DNA of 64,000 bases from Sorex araneus (GCF_027595985.1 NC_073308.1:13050511-13114510); one strand, 5' to 3'; counted from the first letter of the stretch, positions 11,241 through 22,002 are shown. The notes: generated from the letters alone by a model not told the origin. Made by a program: numbers and translations.

Positions 11241-11745
11241 TTTTGGCAGCCATAAGAATATCATTCATATAACGTATTATAATGACCTGCTCAAATAATT
11301 TTCTTACGGGCTGAATAGCTTTAGCTACAAACTTTTGACACAAAGTGGGTTTTCATTCCTTGGGGTAAAACAACCCAATGATAAGGTTCATAAGATTTTG
11401 TAAATTAATGGTAGGAACACTAAAGGCAAAGCAACAACAGTCTTTTTCTTGCAAAGGTGTAGTAAAAACCAATCTTTTAAATCCAAAACAACTGTGTACT
11501 ACAGACCAGGAATAGCAACAGGACTTGGCAGGCCGGCTGCAGAGCTCCCATAGTCTGCATATGTCATCAGCTGCTCTAAGATCTCATCGCCTCCTCCACT
11601 TACCAGATTTCTTTTTTATTATGAAAACTGGTGAGTTCCAGGGAGAATTAGAAGGCACGATATCTCCCAAATATAATTGTCCTTGAACTATTCTGCAGCA
11701 GCGAGATTTTCTTTATTAAGTGGCCACTGCTCAATTCAGACAGGT

Positions 11746-12349
11746 GTATCAGAAAGCCAAACTACTGGGTCTGCTCACTCGACAGTGACCGTGGGGGAAA
11801 ATCCAGGGAGGGTGTGACCCAAACCACACCCATTTAATTTCCTTGAGGGTAAGACTATTATGCACACGGTTTCCTTGCACATTCAGTCTGACAGGAGATA
11901 GAGTAAATTCCCTGACATCCTCTCCTGCTGCTGTAGCCTTTGCAATCGCTTCCTCCCCCACAGATTGCCTCTCAGAATATGGAGGAAGAGGCGAGTATTT
12001 CCCTCTTGAGTCTTCTAAATAAGAATAACAGTTCATTTTTGTAATGGATCTTCTATAAGATCGTTAGTACTTTCTTCTTCTAAAACAGTTACTATAGGAG
12101 CTGTGGTAGTGGGAGGAGCCGAAGGGACTGTCCCCTGTTCTGCTCCTCCTTAGTTTCTATTTTCTCCCTTTTTTCTTCCTGGAAGCAGATCCCTTCCATA
12201 ATTAATTTCCAGAGAGCAAAAGTATCTACTGGAGTTTTATCAGGACCACAACTATTAAAATACTGCTGGAGATCTTGATCTCCTTGTTTCCAAGTCTGCT
12301 CATTTAGAATTCCTTGGCTAAGTATGGAGAAACTGTAAAAAACTAAGGC
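11746..12349 (-). pseudogene. Class II-like ERV gag remnant, broken
   Basis: Directly downstream of the minus-strand LTR, open frames at 12445-12092 and 12036-11749 resemble the start of a betaretrovirus-like Gag matrix region, with a tryptophan-containing helix typical of that group. Frame changes occur and the rest of gag is missing before RT begins near 11745. The first frame runs up into the LTR end, so no clear primer-binding site or native start can be assigned. Not functional. Confidence 0.6.
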
Positions 12350-13350
12350 ACACCGAGGGGCGTGTGCACTCGCGGGCTCTCCGGGAGGCTCTGTCTCACC
12401 ACCCGCGTTCGGTGCTCTGGAACCGCTGTGTGTGCTGTCGGTCAAGGGCAGGCGATGGAAGGAAGAAGGACCAAGCTGGTTGCTGATTAGTTACCGTTTA
12501 TTCAATCTTCCATCTTTCCCATCTCCCGCACTTCTCGCTCCCTCCTCTCTCTGGATCTACTGCCGCATCTCTCGCTTCTCTTGTCTCTCCTCTTGTCTCT
12601 CCCACCTTGCCCTTTAGGCTACCCCATCCAGGTAGCAAAATCAACATAAGAAAGCCCTTCCTGAGGGCAGGGCGTTCCAAAGCCCTTCCTGACTCTTAAG
12701 GTTTTTTTCCTTTCCTTAGTCCAAACACTTAATAACATTTTAATACTAGTTATTTTTGTATGGGCATAGCAAGAGATACATTGAGGCATGCAAGGCAGTT
12801 CTCCTGGCAACATCTTGCCAGACTCAACTACAGCACTCAGGCCAGATTAATCATTCCTAACCCTAGCAGGGTCCAAATCTAGTTATCACTGTTTGGATCA
12901 TGACAACATTTGTTCATGATCAAGCTCTTAACTTATAGTTAAGCATTAGGCACTTTGGCCAGGCCCATCTCGATGCCGGGGTAGCACACAACTCACCGCT
13001 TGCCCTGGGTCCGTCCCGTCCCTCGTCGGGACCCTGCTTTTGGGGTTGCTAGGAAGTAAGGGCAGCTGAGGCTTAGGTCCAGAGAACAGATGCCCAGGAG
13101 GAAAATATCATGTAGAGTCAAATGACTCCCAGGTTACAAGAGCATAGCATTTGCTAAGTCTTTCTGTGTCCATACAAAAAGGACATTGGTCTGAATAAAC
13201 TATGCAGAGGACTCAAGGAGAAGAGAAAAACATTATTTACAAGTCAAGAGAACACTAAGAAAGAAGCTACAAATCAACAAAGAAGAATGGGAGCACTGTA
13301 ACGGGAGTAACCCAATAAACCTAAACTACCTGAGGCTATGTTATCCTACA
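12350..13350 (-). mobile_element. ERV LTR, minus orientation
   Basis: On the minus strand it begins TGTAGGATAACAT at 13350, contains atggacacagaaag, aaagcagggtcccg and a polyadenylation-type gaataaac near 12500, and ends in a GC-rich gagagcccgcgagtg stretch. Gag-like sequence follows on the same strand, so this is the 5' LTR of the minus-strand provirus. Flanks of this LTR and of the plus-strand LTR show no matching 6-bp duplication. Confidence 0.75.
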
Positions 13351-13446
13351 GAAACAGTATGTACATGCTGCAAAAAAGTTACAATCTGACTTTCTTTTAC
13401 TTAAAATCCTCCAATTTGAATCATTAAAGCAAGCGTCTGTGCAAAC

Positions 13447-13461
13447 AATTTTTAATTTCTT
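13447..13461. repeat. TSD of the twin-primed L1, left
   Basis: aatttttaatttctt, 15 bp, exact partner at 13942-13956. Confidence 0.9.
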
Positions 13462-13941
13462 TTCTTTTATTTTTTTTATTATTTTTTTTATTTCCCTCAT
13501 ACAAAGTTCGGGAACCCATCCCTTCACCAGTACCCATACTCCACCACCAGTAAACCCAGCATCCCTCCCACCCTCCCCAATCCCATCTCCCCCCACCCCA
13601 CCCTGTCACTGTGGCAGGGCATTCCCTTCTGTTCTCTCCCTCTAATTAGCTGTTGTGGTTTGCAATAAAGGTGTTGAGTGGCCACTGTGCTCAGTCTCTA
13701 GCCCTCATTCAGCCCGCAACTCTCTTCTCCCAAATGGCCTTCGACTACATTATAGCTGGTGATCCCTAATGGAATACTATACAGCTGTTAGAAAAAAGGA
13801 GGTCATGAATTTTTTATTTAAGTGGATCGGCATGAAAAGTTTCATGCTGAGTGAAATGAGTCAGAAAGAGAGAGACAGACATAGAAAGATTGTACTCATC
13901 TATGGTATATAGAATAACAGAGTGGGAGACTAACACCCAAG
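13462..13941. mobile_element. L1 3' end with 5' inversion (twin priming)
   Basis: 13462-13770 is L1 3' UTR on the minus strand (cccatcccttcaccagtacc and gtgatccc near the end). 13771-13941 is the end of ORF2 on the plus strand, readable as MKSFMLSEMSQKERDRHRK-like residues (atgaaaagtttcatgctgag). The two halves correspond to about 27240-27560 and about 27640-27808 of the full-length copy, with about 75 bp lost at the inversion point. One perfect TSD encloses both, so this is a single event. Confidence 0.93.
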
Positions 13942-13956
13942 AATTTTTAATTTCTT
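13942..13956. repeat. TSD of the twin-primed L1, right
   Basis: Exact copy of 13447-13461. Confidence 0.9.
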
Positions 13957-13959
13957 AAT

Positions 13960-14640
13960 CGTTGCCCCATTTCCCCCCCTTTCTCAACAATAACTGTCCC
14001 TCCCCGGACTTCCTTACCTTATTCTACAGCTGCCTTGTCTTTTCCACACCTCATACACCTCTGTTCCTCTTGCCCCTCATTCTGGCACGACTTAATGGGC
14101 CTGCAGGCTGTCAAAGGAATGGGTTAAGAGGGAAGATGAGGATCTTAAAGAGACGAATAAGTGGTTGAGAGGGCTGAGTTCTGGAACAGCAGCCTGGATC
14201 TTTATTTCAGGCAGCCTTTTCTACATCTCTATCAGGAACTTGGCAAGCATAACCATCCACTGTAATTGCAAAAAGCATATTCCTAAGATCATACATTTCT
14301 TTGATCATAACAAAATACAGTGGGGAACAACCTGATCATTCCTAAACCTTTTAATGATTAGCAGACCATACAGCTACTTGTGTGTCCTACTAATCTATTA
14401 ACACATCTATATCCTGTTAACTGCTCAGCAGGCTAAGGTTGGTAATCTTTTAACTTCTCTATAGGCTTGGGTTGGTGATATCATAGCTTCTCTGCATACT
14501 AGGAGTGGCAGACAGTTATCTATGCCAAGTATTCTAAGCCCTCTGTCTGAGGCAGCTCCCAGAGCTACATCCAAATAAGGATCCTGCATGAGCAGGTAGC
14601 TCCCCGCTCACACCACCTGGAAATTTTATTTTCTGAAGAG
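13960..14640 (-). mobile_element. Possible solo LTR
   Basis: On the minus strand there is a gaaataaagatccaggctgc block (polyadenylation-type signal) near 14200, followed by ctgttccagaactcagccct, an arrangement typical of class II LTR R/U5. Boundaries and termini are not visible. The rest could be unique host sequence. Confidence 0.3.
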
Positions 14641-15254
14641 GCTCTCAGAATTTCCTATAAAATACTTATTTTCTCATTTTAAAATGCATACATGAATCAG
14701 TCCAGCGATGGACTTGGGAATTAAAGCCGAAAAGGTCAACGTTCATGTAACCAATAAAGGCCATAAAGGCCGTTGGCAGGAAATGCAGGACTGAAGCTGG
14801 AATCTCTCCCCGAGGCAGGGATGAGGTCCGAGAGGAATGGATGGGATGGGAGGATGGGAGGCTCTCCTGTGCTCCCAGAATAATCGCTCCTGAAGAGCTG
14901 TAAAAGCCACCATCCTCCAGCAGGGATGAGTATTAAAGCAAATCACAACCAGTTCCGTTGTTCTTTCCAAGGGCTCCCCAAGTGCCACAGCAGTTAATGA
15001 CAGCAGACTCAACTCCTACCCCTACTTACAGTCACACTCTTGGGCTCTTGAAATGGCCAGAACTTTTGCAGCAGTGTCTACCTCTACTGTTGATACTAAG
15101 GCCTGTCTGTTTTCCCAACTCACAAACTTATTCACAAGAGCATGCCCTAACGTGGTATTCAGGTGCTCCTCCCTTAAAACCTAGTTAGATTCACATGGGT
15201 TTTTTGACTTGTTTTCTCTTAAAAACAAACTAAACAAAAAATGTCATTTTTAAG
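14641..15254. other. Intergenic, no gene seen
   Basis: Mixed composition; small open frames on both strands have no recognisable family. Confidence 0.4.
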
Positions 15255-15430
15255 ACTCAAAAGAGAGCTCTTGCCTTACAGGTGACTGAGCCATATGGAG
15301 TTCACTCTCAGCACCACCTCTGGTCCCGCAACCCCAGTAAGGAGTCACCCCTGAACACAGAGCAATTAGTACCCCCTGACCACCACCAGGTTCAGGACCA
15401 TGCCCCACATCACCAAAAACTAAACAAACC
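15255..15430 (+). mobile_element. SINE-A, old copy
   Basis: agagctcttgccttacaggt head, then aaggagtcacccctgaacac and acatcaccaaaaac. Strongly diverged. Confidence 0.6.
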
Positions 15431-15550
15431 AAAACCCCTCAGTCCTCAGTGAGCAGGATGCTGGGAGGCACAGAGTAAAGAAGAATGTGTGAGCAGTAGT
15501 TGACTAAGATGACCTTTCTCCACCTCGATTTCAGAAAACATTGGTGGAGG

Positions 15551-15703
15551 GACGGGAGTAAATAGTCCAGTGGGTAGGGCACTTTTTTTGCACACAAGTG
15601 ACCTGGATTGGATCCCTGACCCTGCACCTTGCCAATAGTGATCTGTGAGCACAGAGCCAGGAGTAAGACATGGATAGGTGTGTTTCCAAAGAAAATTAAG
15701 AAA
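15551..15703 (+). mobile_element. SINE-A
   Basis: gtccagtgggtagggcactt head and gagccaggagtaagacatgg; followed head-to-tail by the next copy. Confidence 0.75.
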
Positions 15704-15872
15704 AGAGGGGGCAGAGAGATAGTACAATGGGAAAGGTGGTGGTCTTGCACGCAGCTGACTTGGTTTGATCTCTGGCATCCCACATGGTCCCCAAGCATGG
15801 TCAGGAGTGACTCCTGAGTGCAGAGTCAGGAGAAACCCCTGAGCATCTCCAAGTGTGTTCCCAAAACCAAAC
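15704..15872 (+). mobile_element. SINE-A
   Basis: ggcagagagatagtacaatg head, ggcatcccacatggtcccc and gagtcaggagaaacccctg. Forms a tandem with the preceding copy. Confidence 0.85.
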
Positions 15873-16047
15873 ATTGGTGCAGCCAGGTACTGCCGAGGTT
15901 CTCCTCGGTCCACTGGACTCATCCCAGCTGCACATACCCCACCTTCCGTGAGATAGATGCGTGGTAGCAAGAACCCCAGCAGCAGTGGAAGAAGCACAGA
16001 TCTCCCTCTCCAACACAGATATTCATAACCTTTAGATACTCAAAAAT

Positions 16048-16238
16048 AATCGTCTTTGGGGGCTGGAACAATAGCACAGTGGGTAGGGCATTTGCCTTGC
16101 ACAGGGCTGACCTGGGTTCGATTCCCAGCATCTAATATGGTCCCCCGAGCACTGTCAGGAGTAATTCCTGAGTGCAGAGCCAGGAGTATCCCCTGTGTAT
16201 CACCGGGTGTGACCCAAAAAGAAAAAAAATCATCTTTG
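16048..16238 (+). mobile_element. SINE-A, young, with TSD
   Basis: TSD aatcgtctttg (16048-16058) and aatcatctttg (16228-16238). Full-length head (ggggctggaacaatagcaca) and perfect box B ggttcgattccc. Confidence 0.95.
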
Positions 16239-16639
16239 ATACATCGCCCTGTGAAATTGCAAGCCAGGAAAAGTTAAATACATTAGTGAGGGAAATTAGC
16301 AGTGAGCCTGATTTGATCACCTACTGAAAAGAACATCAGTGCTGACACTCTGGTCATATGAAATGGGTGCAGTTCGAGGAGCCTTGAGCCAGCATGTTCT
16401 TCGGGTTAGTGTGCTGAGCGAACTGCCCATCCCTTCCTTGTCAGGCCTCTCAGTTTGTGGATGCGGAGCAAGAGACGCTGTTCTCTAGACAGTCAGTGCT
16501 CAAGTGCTCAAGCTCACATATCCAAACTTGATGTAAACCACATGAGCTGGGGTTTAACTCCGAAGTCTCCCAACTCTCACCCCGCCCTGCAGGGAAGGAT
16601 AAGTTGGGGCTGCCATCAAAGGTCACACAGGCTGCAGAG

Positions 16640-16745
16640 ATTGCCTTCACTGGCTGAGCACAGGGTTTGCATGCTGGAGGCTGGGGTTCGATCGCAGCAC
16701 CGCATGGTCCCTGAAGCACTGCCTGGAGTGACTGTTTCCCAACCA
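16640..16745 (+). mobile_element. SINE-A, partial, diverged
   Basis: ggggttcgatcgcagcaccg and agcactgcctggagtgactg remain; ends are unclear. Confidence 0.45.
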
Positions 16746-16799
16746 CAGACCTGAGGGAGATCTCCACTCCCCACCTCGAAAAAAAGGGGTCCACTGTAC

Positions 16800-17860
16800 T
16801 AATGATTTATTCGTATTTTTATTATATGTCAGGGAGGTTATTCTGGGTCTCTCCTCCTGATTAACTTCATCTCTCCTGATACTCTCCAAATCTATCCACA
16901 TAGCAGCAGATTACTTGCTATCATCTTTTCTTTCATTTTCTTTTTTTAATTGAATCTTTTTTATTTAATTTTATCTGTAACTTTTATTGAAAGTTACAAA
17001 GCTTTCAGGTTTTAGTATGTCATACAATGATCAAACACCCATCCCTTCACCAGTTCACATGTTCTACCACAAGAACCCCAGTATATCCCCTACCCCCCAC
17101 CTTGCCTGTGTGGCAGATGATTTTCACTTTACTCTCTCTTTACTTTCATTACATTCAATTTTTCGACAGAAGACCCACTATTATTATTTGGAGTTTTCCC
17201 TCAACTACTAGACCTGCCGAAAAGGCATCATTAGATCATTTGTTTCCTATTGCTGATAATGAAGAGCATATGATGGCCACATGATTTTGGATTTCTGGTA
17301 TTTTAATAATTAAGTCCAGAGGGATTTCTGCCAGAAGCTACTGTGTTCTGAGATTGGTTTGTGTGCCTCTGGGATCATGGCTGTTCAGGAGCTGAGGAGC
17401 CATTCATTCATGGCCACCACTGGGGGTCTCCTCAGGGCAGAGAGCAGTGCTGGTTCTGCTTCCCCACATCCCGAGAGTTCCCAGCGCCCCGTCACTGCAA
17501 GCTCGTACCTCTCTGTGCAATAGACTCTTAAAAATGGCAGTCACCACGCCACCAACGAGGAAGAAAGGCAGAGGGACAAACACCATTCCCCTCCCAGGGC
17601 AGCACAGGGCCGAAGCTTAGTTCAGAGTCCAAAAGCATTTTTTGCCATAAACTGCTGGGTTCTGGGATTGGTTTCTGTGCCTCTGGAATCATGGCTGTTC
17701 AGGAGCTCATCTTTTCTTAGAGTTGAGCAGTATTCCATTCTGTAGATGTACCTTTAAAGACAGTTTCTTTAACCAGCCCTCTATTCTTGGACATTTGGGT
17801 CTGTTCTAGATTTTGGCTATTGTGAATAGTACTACAAAGGGTGCAAATGACTTGGGTCTT
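16800..17860 (-). mobile_element. Ancient L1 fragment, interrupted by a younger L1
   Basis: Outer parts 16800-16932 (actctccaaatctatccaca) and 17719-17860 (cagtattccattctgtagat, ggacatttgggtctgttc) together resemble the mammalian-wide L1 ORF2/3' region on the minus strand. They become contiguous when the younger insertion and one TSD copy are removed. Confidence 0.75.
16921..17718 (-). mobile_element. Younger L1 3' end nested in the ancient L1, with TSD
   Basis: TSD tcatcttttctt at 16921-16932 and 17707-17718. The insert starts with T-rich sequence, then the typical 3' UTR (cacccatcccttcaccagtt). It contains an internal near-direct repeat about 310 bp apart (gattggtttgtgtgcctctg near 17354 and gattggtttctgtgcctctg near 17666). 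Confidence 0.88.
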
Positions 17861-18179
17861 TGGGACAGATGCCAAGCAGTTGACTGTGAAATATCGCGGG
17901 GGGCGCTCAGGGCGCGCTCCGGGTATAAGGAGTGGGGAAGACACGTTTTCCTGAGAGCCCCCTGGGCAGGAGAGTGATTGAGTTCTGTTGGTCCCCAGCG
18001 CCAACACCCTGGGAAAGCAAAGACGGGCGGCTTCACAAGTGAGCAAGCTTCACTCACGGAAGCCAGGACGGCCCCATCCTTATGCAGAAGGTGGCCAGGC
18101 AAGGGAAGGTAGCCAGTAGGATCTAGTCCCAATGGGACACCTCAGGCAGCTGACAAGCCCTACTTGGGGGTGGGGCAGG

Positions 18180-18790
18180 TCCGCAGCCTCCTCAAGGATC
18201 TGGGGTGAACCGCCTACCCGCTGGCCCCGCCCCCTGATCTCGTCGGGGCTCCGCGATTGGGCCGTCGCGTGAGGGCGTGGCCGTACGTCCAGACCCCAGG
18301 CTAGTGTCCTCGCCACAGGCGCCGCTTTTTGTTGTCTGGGGCTGGGAGGCCGCCACCACATTTGGGGGCGAAGCGGGGGGGCTGCGGCTATCCTGAGCGC
18401 CGGTCAGCGCCTTCCGGCTCCCTGTGGTGAGTGACGACTGAGGGGGCGAGCGGGGGGCGGGGGAAAGCTAAGCGGCGGCGGGACAGCCCCCGCGGAGCCC
18501 CCCGGGCGCCCGCCCCGAGCCCGGCATCTGCCAGCCCCTTCCCCACCCGAGCCCGCGAGCCCGCGAGCCCGACCCCGGCCCGCCGCCGCCCCGCCAGGCA
18601 CATCTCACCCCGCGACCCTGGGGACCACCCTCGCCGCTCTGCCCCTCGCGGGTTCGGCTCCCTTAGCCCAGTTTCCCTCAGCTCCCTGCAGTGCACCCCG
18701 AGGCCTGCCCCGGGACCCGGGTTCCATCCCTGCGGCATCGCGTATGGGATTCCTGAGTGCGGAACGTAGGGCTGAGCCCTGAGCACTGTC
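18180..18790 (+). promoter_or_regulatory. CpG-rich promoter-like region, possible PLEKHM1-like exon 1
   Basis: Very GC-rich and dense in CpG compared with the rest of the window. Seen in it: a GC box (ccccgccccc) near 18225, an inverted CCAAT box (gattggg) near 18254, and a strong splice-donor match ctccctgtg|gtgagtgac near 18427. On the plus strand this would give a noncoding first exon ending at about 18426, placed 5' of the two PLEKHM1-like coding exons at 23.8 and 34.1 kb. The link to PLEKHM1 is inference from orientation and order. Open frames through it are composition artefacts. Confidence 0.55.
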
Positions 18791-18810
18791 GGGTGTCTAC
18801 CCCAAAAAAG
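18705..18810 (+). mobile_element. SINE-A remnant at the edge of the CpG-rich region
   Basis: acccgggttccatccctgcg, ggattcctgagtgcgg, then gagcactgtcgggtgtctac and an A-rich end; the core is rearranged. Confidence 0.55.
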
Positions 18811-18899
18811 CCAAAATCCAAGGTCCCCTCCTCCAAGCCCCCCCTCCACCTCCGCTGGCCCCCACGTTTACCAGCACAGCCAAGGTGAGTGGCCCGTGG

Positions 18900-19180
18900 A
18901 GCCCAGCGCTTTCATGACAACCTGGACCCAGCCCTTAAATGTGCCTGAGCTCAGCGCCTCACTCTCCTGTCCTCCCTGCCCGTCACGCCCCCCCCCCCCC
19001 CATCTCCGCTTCCTCATCCGTCTCATGACAAACCCAGCAAGGTCCTTGCACCTCTGCTCGAGGGCTCAGCTCAGCACCCATCGCCCCTTGACCCAGTCCC
19101 CATGCGGTCTGAGAAAGTTCAGAGCCCTCTGCCAACCCCCCTCACTGTCCCACAGCAGCCAAATATAGACGCTTGAGCAG
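18900..19180. other. Unique C-rich sequence, no gene seen
   Basis: Contains a C-run near 18989-19001. No exon or repeat family is recognised. Confidence 0.35.
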
Positions 19181-19181
19181 T

Positions 19182-19317
19182 ACCTGGCAGTTAGGTGGCG
19201 GCTAGACTTGCCCCCGAGGGAGTCCGGTGGTCAGCTAGCTTGAGGGACAACCTGGCAGTTAAGGGGGCTGGCTCGACTGGCCCCTGAGAGGCTCCAGTGG
19301 TCAGCTAGCACGGGGGC
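19182..19317. repeat. 68-bp tandem duplication
   Basis: Two imperfect units starting acctggcagtta (19182) and acctggcagtta (19250), both containing tggtcagctagc. Lies on the internal side of the LTR-like element to its right. Confidence 0.75.
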
Positions 19318-19318
19318 C

Positions 19319-19336
19319 GCCCTTGTTGGGTGCCAG
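19319..19336 (-). other. Retroviral primer-binding-site-like sequence
   Basis: Minus-strand tggcacccaacaagggcg resembles a tRNA-Lys type primer-binding site with a few changes. It lies just inside the LTR-like block at 19354-19686. Confidence 0.4.
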
Positions 19337-19353
19337 AGTTTCTCCTCGCCTTA

Positions 19354-19686
19354 TGTTACAACATATGTTTGCAGTAAGGTTTGGTTAGACAGTCTGAGGC
19401 ATTTAAAATATGCATGCGAAAGAAATACGTTTTCTGGGAGTTGCTCTGTGGCTTGCTTGAGAGCAGCCTGTTCAGTCCTCTTTTATTAACTAGCTTGATG
19501 TTCTAGCCAATGATATTCAGCCACATAGGCAGGATATGCAAATTAACTTAGTCAATGGAAACAATATCAAAGTCAGTTAATACTGTTGATATATAGCCGG
19601 AAGCATAGTCAATTAAAGTAACAGTAATAGAAAAACAATTTCAACGTCCAAGACTAGCTAGGCCTGAGATTATGGGATGTTGTACA
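19354..19686 (-). mobile_element. LTR-like element
   Basis: Ends are near-perfect inverted repeats: it begins TGTACAACAT at 19686 and ends ATGTTGTAACA at 19354. The block holds ttaataaaagaggactg near 19490, a TATA or poly(A)-type signal. At 333 bp it has a usual LTR size. The 18-nt gap to the primer-binding-like site is longer than normal. Confidence 0.45.
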
Positions 19687-20454
19687 CCAACACCTTCTGT
19701 CCCCCTGGGCTGTCCTGGGGTTTGTGTGTCCGGCACTGGTGTTGGACTCCCTGTGCTGGCCACCTGCCTGGTAGGCAGCAGCCAAGTCCCTGAAGGTGAG
19801 TGCTGGTGCCTCAGTCACTCACTCCACCGTAGCTGCAGGACCCAGCCCTTCCATCCACAGTGCTGGCCTGGGGGAGTAGAGAATGCCACGGTGTCACAGA
19901 ATGCTGTGTCCTGGCACATGTTAAGGCTCCTCACCCTGTGCTCCCCCAGCCAGAGCTGTTTGCTGGTCAGCCCCAACAACCACCCGGGGAGCATTTGGCA
20001 ATGAGTGTTGTAGTTACGGGAGTGGGGAAGTGGGTCCTGGGGAGGCTACTGCCAGGGTGGGCACAGGGCCTGTCGAGTTTGTTTCTTCTTTCTGCAGGTG
20101 CCAGGTCATTGAGTTTTGACCATTTGGGACTCCTGAACCTACGGACTGTGACCTCAGAGCAGCACACACACTTGCCCCATGCACAGTGGGTGCACATTCC
20201 CTCCACATTCTCTTGACCGGGCAGCAGACTTGGTTATTTCACGGCTGTTGATAAGGACCCTAAGGAGAACCCATAGTCTCTGTGCCGCTTCTCCGAGTCT
20301 CATTCCTTTGAGACTCCTTCACGTGCCTCCAGGATCCCCCTGCTTAAGGTGCCAGAAATCGGACTGGTTTTCACCTTCTGCAGCTAAGTTTAATGGGAGG
20401 AGCTCTCCTCTTCACTTCCCTTTCTCGGTGACTGGAGACACCTGCCCCAGGCCT
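19687..20454. other. Intronic or intergenic unique sequence
   Basis: No coding match recognised on either strand. If the 18.4-kb donor belongs to the PLEKHM1-like transcript this is intron 1. Confidence 0.35.
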
Positions 20455-20535
20455 CTGTTGGTTTGTGTGGTGCTGGGGATCAAACCCCTGTTCTGTGGGC
20501 AAGGCCTGTTCTCCACCATGAGCCATCTGTGACTT
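20455..20535 (-). mobile_element. SINE-A head fragment
   Basis: ggtgctggggatcaaacccc and a shortened inverted head only. Confidence 0.45.
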
Positions 20536-22002
20536 GCCCTTGTTTTTAAGTTATTCATCACTTCATTCAGCAAGTGTTTTCTGGGTTCTAGTGTGTGCCA
20601 CCCACGCACTGTTCGGGCCCTGGAGGTGCACTGGTGGATAAATTTGTGGGGCGGGGAAGTTCCTGTTTTCATTCAGAGTCCTAGGGAACATGAGAGGAGA
20701 GTGTGAGGGAAAAAGGGTGTTCTTGGCTGGATGGAAGGAAAGAACATCTTCACCCGGTGTCCCCCAGACTCCCTGTCTTTGCCTCCTGCATTCCGAGCTT
20801 AGTCTGGGAATCATATGGTGGAAGTTTCTCTCTCTACACTTGGTTCCTTCAAAGATTCAATTCTCATTCTCTCTCTATTTCTCTCTCTCCCTCTCTCCCT
20901 CTCCCTCTCCACACACATACACTTTCCCCCCCCCCTCTCTCTCCCGGCCTCTCTCTCACCCCACATTCTGCCCGTCACAAGACACTTGTCCAGAAATCCA
21001 GCTTGGCTCAAATCAAGAAGGCGCCATTTACTCATTGAGCACTTGTGGCTGAAAAGTCAGCTGCCCTTCTGAGTCAGAAGATAACCTCGTCATGCTTCTT
21101 CCAACAGCAAACTTTGCTGTGCTTCCCCAGCTGTGAGCATGATTCATCAGGTGGCACCACCGCTGCATGGCTGAGAGTCAGTCTATTGTTCCACGCGGCC
21201 CAGTACAGGACTGGGGTCAGGCCCCAGAGAGCTGGCCGGCAGGGATGGCTGAGAAGTCTCTCAGGAGCACAGATTGCTGTTTACTCCTGGATGAAGTGTT
21301 TTCAAGGCAGGTAAGTCAGCCCATGAGTTTCTTCTTTCAATGTAAGCCTCTTCTAAGCCATTGTTCTCTTTTTGTTCTTTGATCTGAGCAGGGTAGGTGG
21401 GGGGAGAATGAAGATGGAAATTGGACAAGTAAAATTGGAAGTGTATAGAGAAGGCAAAAGAATATAAAGGGGAAAATGAAAACTGAAAACCCAAACAACC
21501 TAGGGCAGTTCCTTCCTAGCTGTATGCTGGGACTTGGGAGCTGACTGGAGCCGCTGCCCCTTCAGCAGTGTGGGTTCTCCGTGAGTTTAGGTCTTCTCTA
21601 ACCAAATGGAGCATCTGCCTATCTCCTAAAAGTCTCATTAATAAGTTGCCTTTAATGCTTTGATTTAAATACCCGTGACAGTGGTTTGGTGAGAAGCGTA
21701 GGGTTGGGGTGAGGAGACCAGAGAGTTTTGTGCCTTCTCTGGGCCCATTCCTACTGAACCTCAGTTTTCTCTGTGAAAGTGGACAACCACTGTTCTGTCT
21801 CAGAGTTGTGAACACTGAGTTTAGAGAATACGTTCAGAGAAGCTTGGAGCATTGTACAGGGTGAATCGGTTGCCCATGGAGAGTTGTGTGACTTGGGCTT
21901 CTGAAAGGACAGACCATCTTTCTGCCAAGCACCGTGGTCTCCCTTTTCTCTCTTCAACCCCATGTTTCATGGGACTCTGCTTTGTTCCTTTAGCTCTTTT
22001 AT
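20536..22002. other. Intron-like sequence, no exon recognised
   Basis: Contains a CT-rich low-complexity tract at about 20865-20960. Other parts look unique. Confidence 0.35.
20865..20960. repeat. CT-rich low-complexity tract
   Basis: ctctctccctctctccctct with acacacatac and a C-run; it produces Ser/Leu/Pro-rich false frames. Confidence 0.85.

Larger units (their letters stand above)
9120..11745 (-). pseudogene. Class II-like ERV pol remnants (RT, RNase H, integrase), broken
   Basis: Minus-strand pieces, read from right to left, resemble betaretrovirus-like pol. Reverse transcriptase is at about 11745-11229, with the catalytic aspartate box altered at one residue; its continuation is in 11061-11014 and 10823-10729. 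RNase H lies near 10134-9892 and the RNase H to integrase junction at about 9890-9515. An integrase N-terminal part is at 9250-9130. Multiple stops and frameshifts and at least five SINE-A insertions break it, so it is inactive. The gag-to-RT junction near 11745 has lost protease and much of gag. No env is recognised. Recognition is by motif memory; no restored sequence is given. Confidence 0.75.

Noticed and set aside
12432-12813. Short frames in the minus-strand LTR
   Set aside because: LTR sequence; no conserved protein expected.
18388-18849. 153-codon GC-rich minus-strand frame
   Set aside because: CpG-rich composition opens frames on both strands; residues are Arg/Gly/Pro-biased with no family match.
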